A stretch of 64,000 bases of DNA from Salegentibacter mishustinae (lineage in GTDB: Bacteria > Bacteroidota > Bacteroidia > Flavobacteriales > Flavobacteriaceae). The position numbers were made by a program, and so were the translations under genes. Below are positions 1 to 9,843 of the stretch, piece after piece; within the stretch, counting starts at the first letter, position 1; each line of letters begins with the position of its first letter. The stretch is from the NCBI RefSeq assembly GCF_002900095.1, contig NZ_LLKN01000002.1, forward strand, positions 2,294,001 through 2,358,000, read 5' to 3'. The notes beneath the pieces were generated by a model, which was not told the DNA's origin, ran no database searches, and saw nothing but the letters and a program-made list of their open reading frames with translations.

Positions 1-737
1 TGGCTTTAGGTATTGCAGATTATTTAATAAAGGAAAACACTTCTCCTGATTTACTATATAAAAGCATTGTGTATAGCCTAGAAAGATTTAAGAATATAGC
101 TGCTCTTGCTAAATCAGAGCAACTATATATAGATCTTTTTAATTTTAACCCACAGCCGACCTGGGTTTATGATATTGAAACATTGAAATTTTTGGATGTC
201 AATAGTTTGGCTATTGAAAGTTATGGATATTCAAAAAAAGAGTTCCTTAATATGACTCTAACAGATATACGTCCTATAGAGGAACAAAAACGTTTACAAG
301 TCTCTGTTAAACTATTAAAATATAATGGTGAGGGATTGAAAAATAGAATTTTTACCCATATTAAAAAAAATAATGAGAGAATAAGGGTTAAGATTGAAAG
401 TAAAATAATAGACTATAGAGGTAAAAAGGCAGTTTTAGTGGTAGCTAGCGATATTACTGAACACCTAAACTATCTTGAAATTATCGAAAAACAAAATGAA
501 GAATTAAGACATACTGCCTGGTTACAGTCCCATGTAGTACGATCTCCCGTAGCCAATATTCTCGGAATAGCAAATCAATTAAACGACGATTCATTATCAA
601 GGCAAGAAGAAAAATTATTTCTAGAGGCTTTACTAAAAAATACGGAAGAACTGGATGGCAGTATACGAAAAGTAGTGGAAAGATCTGAAAAAATTATTAA
701 TGAAGACATTACCTTTAATATGCTAGGTGTCAATTAA
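1..737 (+). CDS. Receiver-PAS signalling protein with a histidine-kinase dimerisation stub (5' end outside window)
   Basis: The reading frame is open from base 3 to the window edge, so the gene starts upstream; the GTG at 69 is internal. The first residues (DYLIK, then SLLY-like and SIVYSLER) match the last helix of a response-regulator receiver domain. A PAS fold follows (roughly the stretch from QLYIDLF through VVASDITEH), then a coiled stretch with an H-box-like LQSHVVRSP resembling a HisKA helix. The protein stops about 65 residues later with no N, G1 or G2 boxes, so no ATPase domain is present. It may be a phosphotransfer or dimerisation partner of another kinase. The domain reading is family knowledge; the missing ATPase domain is seen directly. 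Confidence 0.75.
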   Translation, partial: ALGIADYLIKENTSPDLLYKSIVYSLERFKNIAALAKSEQLYIDLFNFNPQPTWVYDIETLKFLDVNSLAIESYGYSKKEFLNMTLTDIRPIEEQKRLQVSVKLLKYNGEGLKNRIFTHIKKNNERIRVKIESKIIDYRGKKAVLVVASDITEHLNYLEIIEKQNEELRHTAWLQSHVVRSPVANILGIANQLNDDSLSRQEEKLFLEALLKNTEELDGSIRKVVERSEKIINEDITFNMLGVN

Positions 738-980
738 AATTAAGCTCACATTTACTTTTTAAATTTTATTGAAGAGAAAAATTTTACTTAAAAGAACGCT
801 TATAAATTTTGCAATGACAGGTAATTATTTACCAAGCAATCAATATAGAATCCCTTTTTAATAATTGCCTTTACCCTGTTAAAATTCTTGGGAAAGCCCT
901 TGCTCAGAAATTTTTATACTATCTCGAAATCACCAAACATATTAAGGCTTCAGAAATAATAAATACAACTAAAATTTAAA

Positions 981-1012
981 AACTCAAGCCCTTCCCAAAA
1001 AGAGCTTGAGTT
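981..1012 (-). terminator. Rho-independent terminator 3' of the outer-membrane barrel gene
   Basis: A perfect 9-bp stem (aactcaagc at 981-989 with gcttgagtt at 1004-1012) encloses a 14-base loop. On the minus strand it is followed by a run of five T. It lies 15 bp past the stop of the minus-strand gene at 1027. Confidence 0.75.
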
Positions 1013-1026
1013 AGTTTTTCAATTTC

Positions 1027-1917
1027 TTAAAATTGAAATGCATACTGTATTTTAATACCAAAAGCCAGAGTTCTTACTTCGTCCCGATCCTTTAATGCAT
1101 TGATATCCCTTCGAGAAGATAACAAACTGCCAAAGCCAAAATCTGTCGGGTTTTGAGCATTGTAATCAATAAGCCTTGCTCTTGAAGCGTCAGGCTTAAT
1201 ATCATTTAGTCCGTAATCAAGAAAAAGTCCCATATAAAGCGCCTGGCTGTTCTCTAATATCAATTTTACCCCACTTTCCAGATGTGCTACAAAGTTTGTT
1301 TTCAGCTCCAATTCAGACTCAGCATTTTTTACAGCACCAAACTCCCCAAATCCAGCAAATTCAGGACTGGTAAGTTCCACGTCATATTGAGAGTAAAAAC
1401 CACTGGTTTCAAGCGAAGTAGCCGAGCTTTGATATTGTGAATTTAACACTAAACCTGCTTTTACTCCAGCAGCACCATAAAATCGAACCGTACCAGAAGA
1501 TTCATATTGTACCTGGAGCGGAATATTTAAAAAATATACCTCTTGGTTTTCTGAAAAATTAGTAGCTCTATATCTAAATTCGAACTCATCTGCTTCAGCG
1601 TCTTGAGTCAAAAAAGAACCTTGCACAGTGGGCAGAAAGATCGATCCTTCCATATACTGTAATTCGGCACCTGTGCCAAGACTCCAGTTTTCAGTTATGT
1701 AATAAGCATACTTCGCTCCCAGGCCAAAACCATTTTCCATTTCGCTGTCCTGCCCCAAAGCTTCAAACTTTAGTTTGGAAAAAGATCCCTGCAGGTAAAA
1801 GGAAACTTCATTTTTAGATTGCGCTAAAGCCTGCCCTTGTACACTGATTAGTGCAAGAATGAATGCCAATCCTGAAATAGCACTCTTCGTGGCTGCTTTT
1901 ATATTATTAGTTTTCAT
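1027..1917 (-). CDS. Outer-membrane beta-barrel protein
   Basis: This 296-residue protein has a lysine-containing N-terminus, a hydrophobic stretch (SGLAFILALISVQGQALAQ) and a likely signal peptidase site after ALAQ. The rest is alternating polar and hydrophobic strands rich in Gly and aromatic residues, ending in QYAFQF; a terminal Phe is typical of outer-membrane barrels. The order of strands resembles the Bacteroidota OMP_b-brl families, and I cannot name a subfamily. It starts 47 bp after the giant adhesin gene on the same strand and is probably cotranscribed with it. That order recalls SprB-SprF pairs, where a barrel protein helps a type IX-secreted adhesin reach the surface, but the sequence is not clearly PorP/SprF. 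Confidence 0.7.
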   Translation of the reverse strand: MKTNNIKAATKSAISGLAFILALISVQGQALAQSKNEVSFYLQGSFSKLKFEALGQDSEMENGFGLGAKYAYYITENWSLGTGAELQYMEGSIFLPTVQGSFLTQDAEADEFEFRYRATNFSENQEVYFLNIPLQVQYESSGTVRFYGAAGVKAGLVLNSQYQSSATSLETSGFYSQYDVELTSPEFAGFGEFGAVKNAESELELKTNFVAHLESGVKLILENSQALYMGLFLDYGLNDIKPDASRARLIDYNAQNPTDFGFGSLLSSRRDINALKDRDEVRTLAFGIKIQYAFQF

Positions 1918-1964
1918 AGATATATTTAATCATTAAAGTAAATTTCAACAAACACAAAGTGACC

Positions 1965-4900
1965 TTATTTTATAATGAATTTGAGTGATTTACGAATATT
2001 TTTAGTTTCAATTTTAAGAATATACACTCCCATTTCAAGATTGTAAGGTAAAGCTATGCTTGTACTCTTGTTATTCGATTTCATTTGCTTAATAAGCATT
2101 CCATTAAGATTGTGTATCGAAAGGTTCATGCTCTCGAGTTCATCCTTAGGGAAATCTGCTAAAAGCTCCATAGTCCCACCAGAACTTACCGGGTTTGGTG
2201 CTAAAGCAACATTTAAAGAACTCCTTAACTGAATCGCGGAGGTACAAGTTCTTAAAAACTCTCCATCTTCGGTTTCCAATACTACATAGTAAGAACTATC
2301 AGCATCCAACTGGTCATCGGTATTATCACCTGCAGAATAATATTGACCATTGCCAATCACAGAACCATCTTTATACCAACGATAACCTACAAAATTGTAC
2401 CCACCATTAGTTTCCGGGTTATTATTAACCAGTAACACATTATTAAACTTCTGAATCACAATATCCTCGAAATTGAAATTCTTCTCTACGGTTATATGAT
2501 ATGTCTTGGTTGAATTTCCATCTTCAGAAGTTACTATTACGGTCTCCTTATAGATTCCAGGTGCCGGTGTACTCATTGTAAAGGTATTATCGTGATCTAT
2601 TGTTGAGCCTTGATTCTGTTCAAGTTCAATTTGAACCTCATTTTCAGAATTTCCGCAACCAATGAGATAGTAGATATCTACACTAGGATTAGCATAAGTA
2701 GTTCCATTAATAACCGCATTAACTAATCGAGCTTCACTGCCATTAATATTAAGCGTTCTAACAACAGAGGTAGCAGCTTCATAATTTTGATTTCCTGGCT
2801 GGGTAGCCGTAATGGTGATTTGCCCCCCGCCTAGAATTCTTACAAATCCTCGAGGACCAACTGTAGCTGCAGGATCTTCTGTCTCATAGGTATACGAATA
2901 CATTACCGGTAAGCCGGAAGTTGAAGTTGCATCTAATTGTAAATATTCATCTGTTAATTGATCTAAAGCTTCAATTTCATTAAAAGTGATGCTTTGCGAT
3001 GCTTTTTCAATTAGCATATTGGCAGTTAGTACCAGATCTTCATATCCAGGCCTGCTCACTGTAGCAGTAACAGTGTAAGTACCTGCATTAGTTTTCCCGT
3101 TATTAGTATACGATACCGTAGCATCTTCGGGAAGACCGGCTACAAAAATATTGTGCTCGCTTCCATTATAAACAAAGGGCTCGGTATTACCTTCAAAAGT
3201 TACCCCCGTAATCTCAACCTTCTCAATTACTAAAGACACTTCTTTTGTAGTCGCAAGGTAATTCTCAGTTTCTACGGAAGTTATATTAATCTCATAAGTT
3301 CCAGGCTCAGTAAAACCTTCCTGAGGAGAATAACTCAACTCAGTTTCCGAGTGATTTAAACTTGCAATAACGTGCTTTTGAGTACCATCATAAGTAAACA
3401 TTTGTGTAGCATCTGCCGTAATCATTGTCTCTGCTTTTAAAATAGTAAGGGTAGCAGTCAACTCAGTATTCGGGCAAGTTTCGAATTCTGAAGAAAGATT
3501 TGCTGTTACTGTATAAACCCCTGCATTTACAGCTCCGTTTTCAGTTCCTGTTTCAGAAGAAATAGTGTAATCAACAGAAGCACCTGCAGGAAGATTTTTT
3601 ACTTCCAAGGTATGTTCACTTCCATCATACACAAAACTTGCATCCTCAAAAGTTACCGCATTTAACGGTGAGGGCTCTACAATCACTTTTTGCGTTTGCA
3701 TAGCGGTATTTCCGTTTCCATCATCAAAATTCCAGGTAATCGTATAAGATCCAGGTTGATTAAAAGTTAACGGATCTAAAGTTGTCGCAGTCAATACTCC
3801 GCAATTATCTGTAGCTGTTGGAGCAGTAATCCTTCCGGCTACAACTTCACATTTCACTATTACATCATCAAGTTCAGCAACATCAGGAACAGGAGCTACA
3901 TTATCTTCTACGATTACCGTAGCAGTTGCTGAAGATTCATTCCCATTTACATCAATTACCGTTAGGGTAACTGTTACAGGATTATCGACATCAGTACAGC
4001 TAAATTCAGTAATATCCAAACTTATCGTGTCGATCTCACAATTATCGGAAGAACCCTTATTGATATCTTCAGGAGTAATTGTTGCTTCGCCGTTTTCATT
4101 TAATTGCACGGTGATATTTTGCGTCACAACAGTTGGGTCTACATTATCTTCTACCGTTACCGTAGCGGTTGATGAAGATTCATTCCCATTTACGTCAATT
4201 ACCGTTAGGGTAACTGTTACAGGATTATCGACATCAGCACAGTCAAAGCTGGTAATATCCAAACTCATCGTATCGATCTCACAATTATCGGAAGAGCCGT
4301 TATCGATATCTTCCGGAGTAATTGAAGCCATTCCATTAGCATCAAGCTGAACCGTGATAGGTTGAGTTTCAACTACAGGAGCTACGTTGTCTTCTACGGT
4401 TACCAAAGCAGTTGATGAAGATTCATTACCATTTATATCAATTACTGTTAGAGTAACTGTTACAGGAATATCGACATCTACGCAGCTAAATTCTGTGATA
4501 TTCAAACTCATCGTATCGATCTCACAATTATCGGAAGAGCCGTTATCGATATCTTCCGGAGTAATAGAAACCACTCCATTAGCATCAAGCTGAACCGTGA
4601 TAGATTGCGTTTTAACTATAGGAGCTACATTGTCTTCCACAATTACCGTAGCGGTTGCTGAAGATTCATTCCCATTTACATCAATTACCGTTAGGGTAAT
4701 GGTTACAGGATTATCCACATCAGCACAGTCAAAGCTGGTAATATCCAAACTCATCGTGTCGATCTCACAGTTATCTAAAGAGCCGTTATCGATATCTTCC
4801 GGAGTAATTGAAGCCACTCCATTAGCATCAAGCTGAACCGTGATAGGTTGAGTTTCCACAATAGGAGCTACCTTGTCTTCTACGGTTACCAAAGCAGTTG

Positions 4901-7900
4901 ATGAAGATTCATTCCCATTTACATCAATTACCGTTAGGGTAACGGTTACAGGATTATCGACATCAGCACAGTCAAAGCTGGTAATATCCAAACTCATCGT
5001 GTCGATCTCACAGTTATCGGAAGAACCATTATCGATATCTTCAGGAGTAATTGAAGCCACTCCATTGGCATCAAGCTGAACCGTGATAGGTTGAGTTTCC
5101 ACTATAGGTTCTACATTGTCTTCTACGGTTACCGTTGCAGTTGCTGAAGATTCATTCCCGTTTACGTCTATTACCGTTAAAGTAACAGTTACCGGATTAT
5201 CTACATCAGCACAGTCAAAGCTGGTAATATCTAAACTCATCGTGTCGAGCTCACAATTATCGGAAGAACCGTTATCGATATCTTCAGGAGTGATTGAAGC
5301 TACTCCATTGGCATCAAGCTGAACTGTGATAGGTTGAGTTTCTACTACAGGAGCTACATTGTCTTCTACGGTTACCGTTGCAGTTGCTGAAGATTTATTC
5401 CCGTTTACATCGGCTACTGTTAAAGTAACTGTTACAGGATTATCTACATCAGCACAGTCAAAGCTGGTAATATCTAAACTCATCGCGTCGATCTCACAAT
5501 TATCGGAAGAACCGTTATCGATATCTGACGGAGTAATTGAAGCTACTCCATTGGCATCAAGCTGAACCGTGATAGGTTGAGTTTCTACTACAGGAACTAC
5601 ATTGTCTTCTACGGTTACCGTTGCAGTTGCTGAAGATTCATTCCCGTTTACATCTATTACCGTTAAAGTAACAGTTACCGGATTATCTACATCAGCACAG
5701 TCAAAGCTGGTAATATCTAAACTCATCGTGTCGAGCTCACAATTATCGGAAGAACCGTTATCGATATCTTCAGGAGTAATTGAAGCTACTCCATTGGCAT
5801 CAAGCTGAACCGTGATAGGTTGAGTTTCTACTACAGGAGCTATTTCATCTATTACAGTAACGGTTACGATGGTAAAACTTGTGTTTCCTGAAGGATCCTC
5901 AGCGAACAAGGTTACATTATTTTCACCTACCTGCTCACAATGAAAAGTGCTAAAGCCAACAGCTAAATCAAAATCACAATTGTCATAGGTGCCATTATCA
6001 ACCATATCAGGGGTTAAAAATGCCATTCCATTTTCATTCAAGCGCAACTCTATATCTTTTCCTTTTACTACAGGAGCTTCATCATCTAAAGCGGTGAAGT
6101 TAAAAGTTTCAGTTGACGATACGTTTTTAGAATCAGTAACTGTAATAGTAATTCCTGTAGTTGCCTGGATTCCTTCAAGAGGAACTATGGTTACATCATA
6201 ATTAGTTCCATTATGTGCAACACTAATATTTGCATCAGTCACTAAGCTTTGATTATCTGAAGTAGCTGTTACATTTAGGTTTTGATGGGTGTCTTCAGCA
6301 TCTGTTATGTCAACAGTAAAACTGTATGATTCTGAAGGACAGTTCTCTATATCTTCAATTTCAGAAATTTGAGGAGCGGTATTTAATTCAATAATTTTTG
6401 TCCCTGAAAATTCAAAGCAAGATTCATCTCCTGATAGACCACCGTATTCTACAATGTAACCCATAGAACTATTACCTCCATTCAAGTCATTCCATAAGCC
6501 TCCATTTTGATAATATATCTGAAGAGCATGCTCAGAGCCCCCAGAATTGTTCGGCTCTCCATTATTCCAATTTTCAAATTGACCATTTACGCTTTGAGAA
6601 CCATTTGAAAATTGAGTTGCGGCTTCGGGTCCGGTAATCCAATACCATTTTCCTTCCGCTTCCATTTGATTATTATAAACGGTATTTCCTGTTGCCAAAT
6701 TTATTTCAGAAAAACTATCTGATCCTCCTATCCAACCATCACCCGATAGTTTAGTGCGAATAAATTCATTTTCGGTAGCTGAAGTAGCCGTTGCTAAATA
6801 GCCCTGAAGACCATTTAGTGTTTTTGTTGCAGCATCAGCCTTGGCCTGACTCCAGGTAAATGATCCGCTTACATATTCATAATAATGATCATTATCTGAG
6901 TTAGACACTCCTCCGCCAATATTAAATATGATTTCTCTTTGAAGCGTACTGCTGTTAGTAGTGCTGAACTGGACATTCTGAAAAATGTCCTGTAGTTCCT
7001 GAGGAGCTATTGTTCCAGAAATGGTTAAAACTCCGGTTGAGGAATTATAACTACTAGTTACACCAGGGGGCAAAGTAAAACCTGTTGGTAACCCCAACAC
7101 ATCTCCGAACTGAAAGTTATTATTCACAGAAATAATTGCTCCATCAACATTATCCGTTAAATTGATTTGTAAGCTTGCATCCACTACAGCAAAATCCTGT
7201 GATGTAGAAAATATAGTATTTCCATCACTTGGCTGCACAAGAGGATCTGGTTCTTCTATCGCGATACTAGCGTTTTTGGTAGTCTTATTTCCAGAAGCAT
7301 CTTCTACTGTCACAGCTATTTGCAGATTTCCTATATCAGCGCAACTAAAGCTAAAATTAGCCGGTGAAATAGTATAACTACAGTTATCGCCTACAGAAGT
7401 AATAAAATCTGATACAGGAACCGTCAGGCCATTAATAGAAGTAAGTTTCTTTGTTAAATTTTCTAAGCTTAAAGTTGGAAACTCATTGTCTGTAACTGTA
7501 ACTGTAAAAGAGTTTGATGTGCTATTCGTTCCATCGGAAACCTTGTAAGTTACTAAAGTTTCACCCACTGGGAAAGTAGCACCACTTGCTAAACCGTTCT
7601 CTAAAGTAATGGTAGGATTAGCTTCGCAATTATCGGTAGCTTGAGGAGTATTGTAATTCACCACTGCCCCGCACACCCCAGAGTCCACATCCGCCATAAT
7701 ATTGGTTGGGAAACTTGTAAAGGTTGGAGCATCATTGTCGCTAACATTAACCTGAAAAGTATTAGTACTTGTATTGTTACTTGGTTGTCCAGTATTGTCA
7801 GTAGCTGTTACTGTAACTGTAGTACTTCCCAGACCAAATTGGTAAGTTTGAGGATCAATACTTACTCCAGAGATAGCATAAGTTACTGTTGGATTATCAT

Positions 7901-8444
7901 CGCAGTTATCAATGACAGAAACATTAGAAAAAGAACCTGCTATATATTTACAGTCACTCTGGTTTGTACCTACATTCAAATCATTGGCAGTAATAGTAGG
8001 AGCCGATTGATCTTGAAATGTTTGTGTTACGGAATAACCATATAAGCCGGGACATTCCGCGGCAGTTTCAGCTGGTGGTGCGCCAACAAATTCTATTGTA
8101 ACCTCTTCATTACATTTAGCTGGATAAAAATCATAATACACCCAGTCGTTATAATTATTTGCAGAACTACAAGTAGCATGGTCGTTAGGTGAACCTTGTA
8201 ACGGTAAAGAACCAAATCCTGTATTATTATAGTAGCCAGAAGCAGAGATGTTTTCCTGTCCATTACCCTGGTCCACAATTATATAAAAACTACTTAATTG
8301 ACTTTGGCTTACATCGCTATGCCAATGTTCCAGCCAAAAACGTATGGTACCGTCATCCCTAAGTTCCCAGAAGGTTTGAGTAGCGTGGGCATATCCCATA
8401 ACGCTAATTTGCATGAAAGCAATAAATAGTAAAAGTCTTTTCAT
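1965..8444 (-). CDS. Giant secreted adhesin: C-type lectin domain, HYR-like and MBG-like repeats, type IX sorting tail
   Basis: This 2159-residue protein starts with a signal peptide (MKRLLLFIAFMQISVMGYAHA). HYR-like modules with DNC motifs and D-N-x-P starts fill about residues 150-420. A C-type lectin-like domain follows at about 515-668 (WSQAKADA, GYLATATS, WYWITGPE, ENWNNGEPNN, YIVEYG). Eight tandem 81-residue modules occupy about 868-1515, each with a VETQPITVQLDANG strand, a DNC and a VTVTLTVIDVNGNESS strand. MBG-type domains (FVYDGSEH, FTYDGTQKH, FVYNGSEH) follow, then a C-terminal domain of about 80 residues (ALAPNPVSSGG, GVYILKIETK, KFIIK) typical of type IX secretion. It is most likely a cell-surface carbohydrate-binding adhesin. 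Several small plus-strand frames across the repeats are shadows. Confidence 0.9.
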   Translation of the reverse strand: MKRLLLFIAFMQISVMGYAHATQTFWELRDDGTIRFWLEHWHSDVSQSQLSSFYIIVDQGNGQENISASGYYNNTGFGSLPLQGSPNDHATCSSANNYNDWVYYDFYPAKCNEEVTIEFVGAPPAETAAECPGLYGYSVTQTFQDQSAPTITANDLNVGTNQSDCKYIAGSFSNVSVIDNCDDNPTVTYAISGVSIDPQTYQFGLGSTTVTVTATDNTGQPSNNTSTNTFQVNVSDNDAPTFTSFPTNIMADVDSGVCGAVVNYNTPQATDNCEANPTITLENGLASGATFPVGETLVTYKVSDGTNSTSNSFTVTVTDNEFPTLSLENLTKKLTSINGLTVPVSDFITSVGDNCSYTISPANFSFSCADIGNLQIAVTVEDASGNKTTKNASIAIEEPDPLVQPSDGNTIFSTSQDFAVVDASLQINLTDNVDGAIISVNNNFQFGDVLGLPTGFTLPPGVTSSYNSSTGVLTISGTIAPQELQDIFQNVQFSTTNSSTLQREIIFNIGGGVSNSDNDHYYEYVSGSFTWSQAKADAATKTLNGLQGYLATATSATENEFIRTKLSGDGWIGGSDSFSEINLATGNTVYNNQMEAEGKWYWITGPEAATQFSNGSQSVNGQFENWNNGEPNNSGGSEHALQIYYQNGGLWNDLNGGNSSMGYIVEYGGLSGDESCFEFSGTKIIELNTAPQISEIEDIENCPSESYSFTVDITDAEDTHQNLNVTATSDNQSLVTDANISVAHNGTNYDVTIVPLEGIQATTGITITVTDSKNVSSTETFNFTALDDEAPVVKGKDIELRLNENGMAFLTPDMVDNGTYDNCDFDLAVGFSTFHCEQVGENNVTLFAEDPSGNTSFTIVTVTVIDEIAPVVETQPITVQLDANGVASITPEDIDNGSSDNCELDTMSLDITSFDCADVDNPVTVTLTVIDVNGNESSATATVTVEDNVVPVVETQPITVQLDANGVASITPSDIDNGSSDNCEIDAMSLDITSFDCADVDNPVTVTLTVADVNGNKSSATATVTVEDNVAPVVETQPITVQLDANGVASITPEDIDNGSSDNCELDTMSLDITSFDCADVDNPVTVTLTVIDVNGNESSATATVTVEDNVEPIVETQPITVQLDANGVASITPEDIDNGSSDNCEIDTMSLDITSFDCADVDNPVTVTLTVIDVNGNESSSTALVTVEDKVAPIVETQPITVQLDANGVASITPEDIDNGSLDNCEIDTMSLDITSFDCADVDNPVTITLTVIDVNGNESSATATVIVEDNVAPIVKTQSITVQLDANGVVSITPEDIDNGSSDNCEIDTMSLNITEFSCVDVDIPVTVTLTVIDINGNESSSTALVTVEDNVAPVVETQPITVQLDANGMASITPEDIDNGSSDNCEIDTMSLDITSFDCADVDNPVTVTLTVIDVNGNESSSTATVTVEDNVDPTVVTQNITVQLNENGEATITPEDINKGSSDNCEIDTISLDITEFSCTDVDNPVTVTLTVIDVNGNESSATATVIVEDNVAPVPDVAELDDVIVKCEVVAGRITAPTATDNCGVLTATTLDPLTFNQPGSYTITWNFDDGNGNTAMQTQKVIVEPSPLNAVTFEDASFVYDGSEHTLEVKNLPAGASVDYTISSETGTENGAVNAGVYTVTANLSSEFETCPNTELTATLTILKAETMITADATQMFTYDGTQKHVIASLNHSETELSYSPQEGFTEPGTYEINITSVETENYLATTKEVSLVIEKVEITGVTFEGNTEPFVYNGSEHNIFVAGLPEDATVSYTNNGKTNAGTYTVTATVSRPGYEDLVLTANMLIEKASQSITFNEIEALDQLTDEYLQLDATSTSGLPVMYSYTYETEDPAATVGPRGFVRILGGGQITITATQPGNQNYEAATSVVRTLNINGSEARLVNAVINGTTYANPSVDIYYLIGCGNSENEVQIELEQNQGSTIDHDNTFTMSTPAPGIYKETVIVTSEDGNSTKTYHITVEKNFNFEDIVIQKFNNVLLVNNNPETNGGYNFVGYRWYKDGSVIGNGQYYSAGDNTDDQLDADSSYYVVLETEDGEFLRTCTSAIQLRSSLNVALAPNPVSSGGTMELLADFPKDELESMNLSIHNLNGMLIKQMKSNNKSTSIALPYNLEMGVYILKIETKNIRKSLKFIIK
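3900..5843 (-). repeat. Eight tandem 243-bp repeats coding 81-residue adhesin modules
   Basis: The protein reads as eight consecutive 81-residue units, exactly 1944 bp, ending where a divergent module (PDVAELDDVIVKCE) begins. Units 1 and 3 differ at only a few bases over 243 bp, and units 4, 5 and 7 are also close. The outermost unit towards the C-terminus (unit 8) and unit 6 carry the most changes. This pattern fits repeated unequal exchange or gene conversion within the array. Confidence 0.9.
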
Positions 8445-8679
8445 AAAAGAGTAAATTAAGGATAGTTATAAATTATAATTGACCAATTATGTGGTTTAAA
8501 TTGATTTTATAGCAGTCCTTTTAAAGCACTAAAAAGCTTCTACAATTGAATTTAGCCCCACTTAATTCGTGAAGCAAAAAAAAAACTAAAAAAAAGTTAA
8601 AGCGTCTAAAATCAGAAGGAATGAGTGCTCAAATTCGATTTGGATACGTGTTATTTTAAGAAAAAAAGGGGTGAGAAAA

Positions 8680-9843
8680 TTATTTGCACACTAAAGCGTA
8701 TTCGCTTGGACTAACATCTAAATTGCTTTTAAAGATCTTACTAAAAGAAGTTCTACTGGTAAAACCACACTCTTGAGCTAAGGCCTCTATGGTATTGTTC
8801 TGGAGATAACCATTAGCAATTAGATTTCTGGCGTGATCCATTCGTAAACTATTTTTATAGGCCGTAAAACTCATTTCATATTGTTGCTTGAGAAAGTAAG
8901 AAATATGATGAGAAGGCATATTCAATTCCCTCGCACATTCTGTAAGGCTAAAATTTTGATTTAGGTAAGCCTTACTATTTTTTAAGTTTTCTAATTTTAA
9001 GTTTACTTCTTGTTCATCAAGACCAAATTTTAGGACCTCAGTTTCATTTCTTGTTTTAACTTCTTCAACAGGTTTTACTTTTTGCTGTGGGTAACCATAA
9101 AGAATACTTGGAAAATAAATTGGAATTATACCAATTAGAAAGAGTGCTATATAGAGAAAGAAAGTAATGATACCACCATTTTCGCCTAATAATATTAAGG
9201 AACCAAAAATATTAACGAGCATCATTTTTTCCAGCGCATAAATAATAGCAAGCACCGCCATTATCATTAGAATCCCCCAGAAAATCAACAGCCATTTATT
9301 GAGAATACTCTTTAATTCATCATTGTCTCCGTTTTTAATGAAGAATTTTATCTCAGGAAAAAGCACTATTAATACCCCTAATTGCCAAAGGTGTCGCATG
9401 AGCAAATGTTGATCCAGGCTTAGCAGCCAGTATTGTACATTAAGCCTGGTTTCGGGGGTAGTAATAGCTTCGGAAATAATGTTATTATAGAAAGCTTCCG
9501 GTTGAAGATATACATAAGCAACGTCAATAAGCCCTATTAAGAATGGAATAAAAAGAATTAATTCGGCCTTATTCCATTTTAACTGATCTGTTAATACAAC
9601 CTTGAAATAATAATAAATTGGAATAAAAATCAGGTGATATAAAAGCAAGGGCCAAAGAAAGAACCATTTAAAATGCTGTAAATAGCCGCCATCTATAATA
9701 TAAGCTTGCAGGGCATAAACCGATAACACAAAATAAAAACCACCTAAAATACTAGTTGCCAGAGTATTGGTAGATTTTTTAAAAAATAACGTAGTAGATA
9801 AAACGAAACCGAAAATGGCCGCGAGAAACAATATTAAAATCAT
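8680..9843 (-). CDS. Membrane-anchored AraC-family transcriptional regulator
   Basis: This 387-residue protein has about seven hydrophobic helices in the first 250 residues and an AraC-type helix-turn-helix domain at the C-terminus. The two HTH units are visible: LTECARELNMPSHHISYFLK, and IEALAQECGFTSRTSFSKIF followed by GVSPSEY-like VSPSEYAL. The same architecture (multi-TM sensor fused to AraC HTH) is common in Flavobacteriaceae. It lies 235 bp upstream of the adhesin gene on the same strand, so it may regulate the adhesin-barrel pair; that link is inference from position. Confidence 0.85.
   Translation of the reverse strand: MILILFLAAIFGFVLSTTLFFKKSTNTLATSILGGFYFVLSVYALQAYIIDGGYLQHFKWFFLWPLLLYHLIFIPIYYYFKVVLTDQLKWNKAELILFIPFLIGLIDVAYVYLQPEAFYNNIISEAITTPETRLNVQYWLLSLDQHLLMRHLWQLGVLIVLFPEIKFFIKNGDNDELKSILNKWLLIFWGILMIMAVLAIIYALEKMMLVNIFGSLILLGENGGIITFFLYIALFLIGIIPIYFPSILYGYPQQKVKPVEEVKTRNETEVLKFGLDEQEVNLKLENLKNSKAYLNQNFSLTECARELNMPSHHISYFLKQQYEMSFTAYKNSLRMDHARNLIANGYLQNNTIEALAQECGFTSRTSFSKIFKSNLDVSPSEYALVCK

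Noticed and set aside
1027-1917. PorP/SprF-type barrel needed for surface attachment of the adhesin
   Set aside because: The order is suggestive, but I do not see the family's typical N-terminal sequence, so it is left as a general barrel protein.
4027-5808. Several similar plus-strand frames of about 68 codons every 243 bp
   Set aside because: They are antisense shadows of the 81-residue repeats in the adhesin gene; their spacing equals the repeat period.
3900-5843. CRISPR-like tandem repeats
   Set aside because: The units are 243 bp, in frame within a protein gene and without unique spacers.
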